Source: JAAXHH01 sp965225915 (lineage in GTDB: Bacteria > JAAXHH01). Taken from it: a DNA stretch of 64,000 nt. Position 1 is the first letter of the stretch, and each line of letters starts with the position of its first letter. The notes under the pieces are model-generated. The model saw nothing but the letters and a program-made list of their open reading frames with translations, was not told the origin of the DNA and ran no database searches. The translations under genes and the position numbers were made by a program. Shown in pieces: positions 60,624-64,000 of the stretch. The stretch covers positions 2,418,001 through 2,482,000 of the forward strand of contig OZ245326.1 in the NCBI GenBank assembly GCA_965225915.1. Reading direction: 5' to 3'.

Positions 60624-63311
60624 TCAACTCCTCAACCGCCGGGCGGCGGCGGCCGCCTCGTTCTCACGCCGCCTGCGCCGGACGAAAATGAATATGCCGA
60701 GGAGGAAGACCGGCACGGGCGGAAGCAGGGCGGCCAGGTTCTTGATGGTGTTCTGAATCAGTCGGATCTGGGTTTCCATCATCTCCTTGCTGTCCTGGAT
60801 CCTGGCTTCCTTTTCGGCCTCGATGTTAGTCTTCAGCGTCTCGAACCGCCGGTTTTCCACTTCCTCCAGGTTGCGGACCATGATCCGCCGGGTCTGTTCG
60901 TCCAGGTCGGTCCGCTGCCGGACCTCGTCCACGCGGGCCGTGAGGCGGCGCCGCGCCTGGTCCAGGGCCGCCTGCGCTTCCTGTTCGGCTTCGTCCTCGT
61001 CCTTGACGCGTTGCTGCGTGTAGGCCAGGATCCGCCTTTCGACGGTCTCGAGCGTCCGGTACCGCACCCGCTTGCTGCGCAGGGCGATGAAGGACTCGTC
61101 CCCGACCAGTACGTCCATGACGTTCAGGAAGAAGGTGACGTTGTCGAAGTTGAACCCCCCGGAACCCAGACGGCGGATTTCAAAGAATTGCTGCGACGCG
61201 AAATCCACGTCGGCCACGACGACCAGGTTGACCCGCGCGTTTTCATCATCGCTCGCCGAAGTGTCTGCGTATCCGGTGACATGGGCCGCCATGGTGTATG
61301 CGTTCTGGCTCGCCCGCCTCGGGACATTGGAAAGGACCAGTTGGGACCCGCCGAAGAAGTTACGCTGAACGAGCTGGGAATAGGCGGTAATTCCCGACGC
61401 CTCCCCGCTCTGCACCAGGGACGCAAAGATGAAGTCTCCTACTCCGGAAGGTTGCAACCGGCCGGGAAAAAGGAAAACGAGTTCCTGCAGCGAAGCCGTG
61501 CCGACGGCTTCCTGGTTGAATGTTTCCGGATTTTCGTTTCCCGGAGAGGCGAAGACAACCTCCGGCGGGAGATGGGCCATGGCGGGATGGGGATTGTAGC
61601 GGTCCCACACGATCAGCCCGGAATTCCATTCCACGCCGAATTTCCGCAGCATGCCCTGTATATCGCCCTTTGGCGTGGGAGGCGGCGGCTGGTTTCCAGC
61701 GAAGGGATTGGCGCTGGCGCCCTCCTTCTCGGAGGGGGAAAGGGTCAGGTTGAAGGACGGCAGGGGGTCCGCCAGGATCAGCGTGGGATGCCCCGTCGCA
61801 ATGTAATCCGAAAGCCGGCTCATTTCCGGCTGGGTCAACGTGTTGGGCAGGGCGACCATGAGCGCGTCGAGGTCCTCGGGATAGTCCTCCTGGGGCTGGA
61901 CCTGCACCACGTCGTACTGCTTGCGCAGTTCCTCGGTCATGGCCCAGGGCTGCCGGCTCTGCATGGTGTTGAAATCGAATCCCCCGAAAAGCCGCGCCTC
62001 AGTGGTCAGTATACCGAGTTTTCCGCGGTCCGCGCGGGCGACCACCCGGAGGCTGCGCACCAGTTCGTACTCGACGGGAAGCCCCATATCCAGGAATCCG
62101 ATGACCTGTTCCTCTGGGCCGCAGGTGACGGCGATCCCGGCGAAAACGTTCGTAAATCCCGATCGGGCGCTCCTGAGGTCCGGTAGCTCCCGGGGCGAAA
62201 TGCCGAACCGCTCCCGGGCTTCCCGGGCCTCTGGAGAGTACATTTCCGTGTCCTCGATCCTCACCTGGACACGGGCGCCGCCCATGGCGTCCAGTTCCTT
62301 GAGCACGTCCACCAGGTTAGAACGGGTCTGCACGTAGGACTCCGGCACCTCGGGACTCACGTACGCCTGGATGAACACGGGCCGCTCCGGGTCCAGTTCC
62401 TCCAGCATCCGCACGGTCTCGCCGGAAAGCGAATGGAGTCCTTCGGCGGTTACGTCGAGGCGGAAGCCCGCCCGGCCCATGATGACGTTCAGCCCGATGA
62501 CCGCCGCGACGAGCGCCGCGGCGCGTACCCCGTGATGTATCCCCATCCCGTATCCCCCGGCTTTCGCGGGCCAGTGGCGGCGGCTGATCAGCACCACGTT
62601 GAGATACAGCATCAGGCATGTGACTGAGACGAAATGAACCAGGCCGGAGAAACTGACGACGCCGCGGGCGAAGTCGTCGAAGGCGTTGAACAGGCCCAGG
62701 GGCGAGAGCAGGTCCCGCAACCCTTCACTGATGCCGCCCGCAATGAGGCCGATGAGCACGAAGGCCCCGCAGAAGAGTGCGCCCAGGATGAAGGCGATGG
62801 TCGCGTGGGAGGTCAACAGGGACGCCAGCATGCCGACGGAGACGAGGGCGGCGCCGGCCAGCCAGTAACCCAGGTAGTTGCCGGCCATGAGTCCTGGATC
62901 GGGGCTTCCAAGCCACATCAATACGAGCACGTGAGTAAGGGAGAGAAGCAGCGAGGCCGTGAAGACGCCGAGCACGGCGAGGTACTTGCCCAGTACGATT
63001 TCCAGGTCTGTCGCCGGAAGCGTAAGCAGCAGTTCATCCGTTCCCTGCCGGGCTTCCTCGGCCCACACGCTCATGGTCAACGCGGGTATGAAGAAGAGCA
63101 GCAGGTAGGGGAACAAGGCGTTCAGCTGGTCGAGATTCGCCAGGTTGTTCAGAAAGAACTGGACCTGCCAGAAAGCGGCAGCCGCGCTGAGGAAGATGAA
63201 CAGGGTGACGAAGACGTATCCCGTGGGATTGCTGAACGCCATGCGCATGTCCCGCCGGACGATGGCCGCCACCACCTTGCCGTTGAACCGGCTTGCCGGG
63301 CCGAGGTTCAT
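60624..63311 (-). CDS. ABC-2 permease fused to GldG-like domain
   Basis: 895 aa. N-terminal ABC-2 permease (about 10-240, six TM: FSNPTGYVFVTLFIFLS, ELLLTLPATDLEIVLGKYLA), then a Gldg-type ABC substrate-like domain (about 260-740, with LHSLSGETVRMLEELDP) and a C-terminal TM (about 860-885). Elsewhere these are two genes, GldF and GldG; here they are one. Overlaps the ATPase by 4 bp. Confidence 0.87.
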   Translation of the reverse strand: MNLGPASRFNGKVVAAIVRRDMRMAFSNPTGYVFVTLFIFLSAAAAFWQVQFFLNNLANLDQLNALFPYLLLFFIPALTMSVWAEEARQGTDELLLTLPATDLEIVLGKYLAVLGVFTASLLLSLTHVLVLMWLGSPDPGLMAGNYLGYWLAGAALVSVGMLASLLTSHATIAFILGALFCGAFVLIGLIAGGISEGLRDLLSPLGLFNAFDDFARGVVSFSGLVHFVSVTCLMLYLNVVLISRRHWPAKAGGYGMGIHHGVRAAALVAAVIGLNVIMGRAGFRLDVTAEGLHSLSGETVRMLEELDPERPVFIQAYVSPEVPESYVQTRSNLVDVLKELDAMGGARVQVRIEDTEMYSPEAREARERFGISPRELPDLRSARSGFTNVFAGIAVTCGPEEQVIGFLDMGLPVEYELVRSLRVVARADRGKLGILTTEARLFGGFDFNTMQSRQPWAMTEELRKQYDVVQVQPQEDYPEDLDALMVALPNTLTQPEMSRLSDYIATGHPTLILADPLPSFNLTLSPSEKEGASANPFAGNQPPPPTPKGDIQGMLRKFGVEWNSGLIVWDRYNPHPAMAHLPPEVVFASPGNENPETFNQEAVGTASLQELVFLFPGRLQPSGVGDFIFASLVQSGEASGITAYSQLVQRNFFGGSQLVLSNVPRRASQNAYTMAAHVTGYADTSASDDENARVNLVVVADVDFASQQFFEIRRLGSGGFNFDNVTFFLNVMDVLVGDESFIALRSKRVRYRTLETVERRILAYTQQRVKDEDEAEQEAQAALDQARRRLTARVDEVRQRTDLDEQTRRIMVRNLEEVENRRFETLKTNIEAEKEARIQDSKEMMETQIRLIQNTIKNLAALLPPVPVFLLGIFIFVRRRRRENEAAAAARRLRS

Positions 63312-64000
63312 TCGCCCGCCTCCGCGCCGTACGCCGTCCTTTTTCCCGTTTCCCCGTTTCCTGCCTCCGCCGTCGCTCGGCCATGCCCGGTCAACGCGTA
63401 GAATGATTCCTCCAGCGTGCCGTCCCTGCGAAGGGTCTCGGGTGTGCCGTCGAAGACCAGCCTGCCTTCGTTGATCAGGAGCACGCGGTCCGCGATGACG
63501 TCCACTTCCTGGAGGATGTGGGTGGAGAGGAGCACGGTCTTGGTCTGCCCGAGCAACCTGATGTCCTGCCGGAAATCACGGATCTGGTTGGGATCGAGAC
63601 CGGCGGTCGGCTCGTCCATGATGAGCACGTCGGGATCGTGGAGCAGGGCCTGCGCCAGGCCGACCCGCTGCTTGTTTCCCCGGGACAGTTTGTCGATGGG
63701 TTTTTCCAGGGCCTGGTCCAGGCTGCACCGGTCGATGACATAGTCCAGGCGATTCGCCAGCCGTGCGGGATCCAATCCACGGGCCTCGCCGAAGAACCTC
63801 AGGAGTTCCAGCGGTGTCATACTCTGGTACAGCGGGCCGTTTTCGGGTAGATAACCCAGGTGTCTCGACATGGCGAGACGGTCGCGCCTGACGTCCAGCC
63901 CGGCGATGGCCGCGCTGCCCGCGCTAGCCCCCAGGTAGCCGCTCAGGATCTTCATGGTCGTGGACTTTCCCGCTCCGTTTGGACCCAGGAACGCCACGAT
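63308..64000 (-). CDS. ABC transporter ATP-binding protein (GldA-like), cut by window edge
   Basis: At least 231 residues; the start lies beyond 64000. Walker A GPNGAGKSTTMK, signature LSRGNKQRVGLAQAL, Walker B VLIMDEPTAGLDPNQ, switch LLSTHIL. It energises the downstream GldFG-like protein. In gliding bacteria the trio takes part in motility or exopolysaccharide export; here no other gld genes are visible. Confidence 0.9.
   Translation of the reverse strand: MVAFLGPNGAGKSTTMKILSGYLGASAGSAAIAGLDVRRDRLAMSRHLGYLPENGPLYQSMTPLELLRFFGEARGLDPARLANRLDYVIDRCSLDQALEKPIDKLSRGNKQRVGLAQALLHDPDVLIMDEPTAGLDPNQIRDFRQDIRLLGQTKTVLLSTHILQEVDVIADRVLLINEGRLVFDGTPETLRRDGTLEESFYALTGHGRATAEAGNGETGKRTAYGAEAGE

Noticed and set aside
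1..64000. CRISPR, prophage, IS, tRNA, rRNA
   Set aside because: No repeat-spacer array, transposase, integrase or cloverleaf was seen; the two short tandem repeats are too few and too short.

Overview
The window looks like a chromosomal segment of an uncultured, GC-rich, Gram-negative bacterium of the wider FCB group (Latescibacterota/Gemmatimonadota/Poribacteria-like, probably marine or sponge-associated). This placement is an inference. It rests on a secreted protein with a type IX secretion (T9SS) C-terminal sorting domain, a TonB receptor with a carboxypeptidase-regulatory-like N-terminus, a Gld-like ABC system, glycosyltransferase family 9 genes, and four phytanoyl-CoA dioxygenase (PhyH) genes close to a sulfatase. 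No rRNA, tRNA, CRISPR array, IS element or phage gene was seen.

1-18 kb is a phosphate island. A truncated endonuclease III gene is followed by phoB-phoR, two tandem paralogous small membrane proteins, a divergent ppk, and a Pho box of three 7-bp half-sites spaced exactly 11 bp apart, 10 bp upstream of a -10 element. Downstream lie a small unknown gene, a large TonB receptor, a T9SS-exported beta-helix protein, pstC (with an inserted propeller), pstA, pstB and phoU. No pstS is present. A PiT phosphate transporter lies at 56 kb.

18-21 kb holds a DUS enzyme, a cupin, an LbtU-like porin interrupted by one amber codon, and an 84-aa unknown gene with a good promoter.

21-27.5 kb (minus strand) is a kynurenine/3-hydroxyanthranilate pathway: ACMSD, kynureninase, kynurenine 3-monooxygenase, then, from a second promoter, 2-aminomuconate semialdehyde dehydrogenase, a RidA-type deaminase and 3-hydroxyanthranilate dioxygenase.

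27.7-45.6 kb (minus strand) is a catabolic island. It contains (a) an APC permease-sulfatase-PhyH operon with overlapping genes; (b) a seven-gene operon of PhyH, 2-hydroxyacid dehydrogenase, ThDP enzyme, orphan P-loop protein, HpaG, HpaE and HpaD, in which hpaE seems to lack a standard start codon; (c) PhyH-DUF523/DUF1722; and (d) PhyH-enolase-P-loop-like-enolase. Dyad symmetries lie at several of these promoters.

45.8-64 kb holds isochorismatase-oxidoreductase-Ser/Thr kinase, apt, two heptosyltransferase-like genes with rlmN, a frameshifted TonB-receptor remnant beside a 34-bp tandem repeat, a 57-aa gene, a CPBP protease, pit, a second ThDP enzyme, and an ABC ATPase-GldG fusion-DUF4340 operon cut by the right edge.
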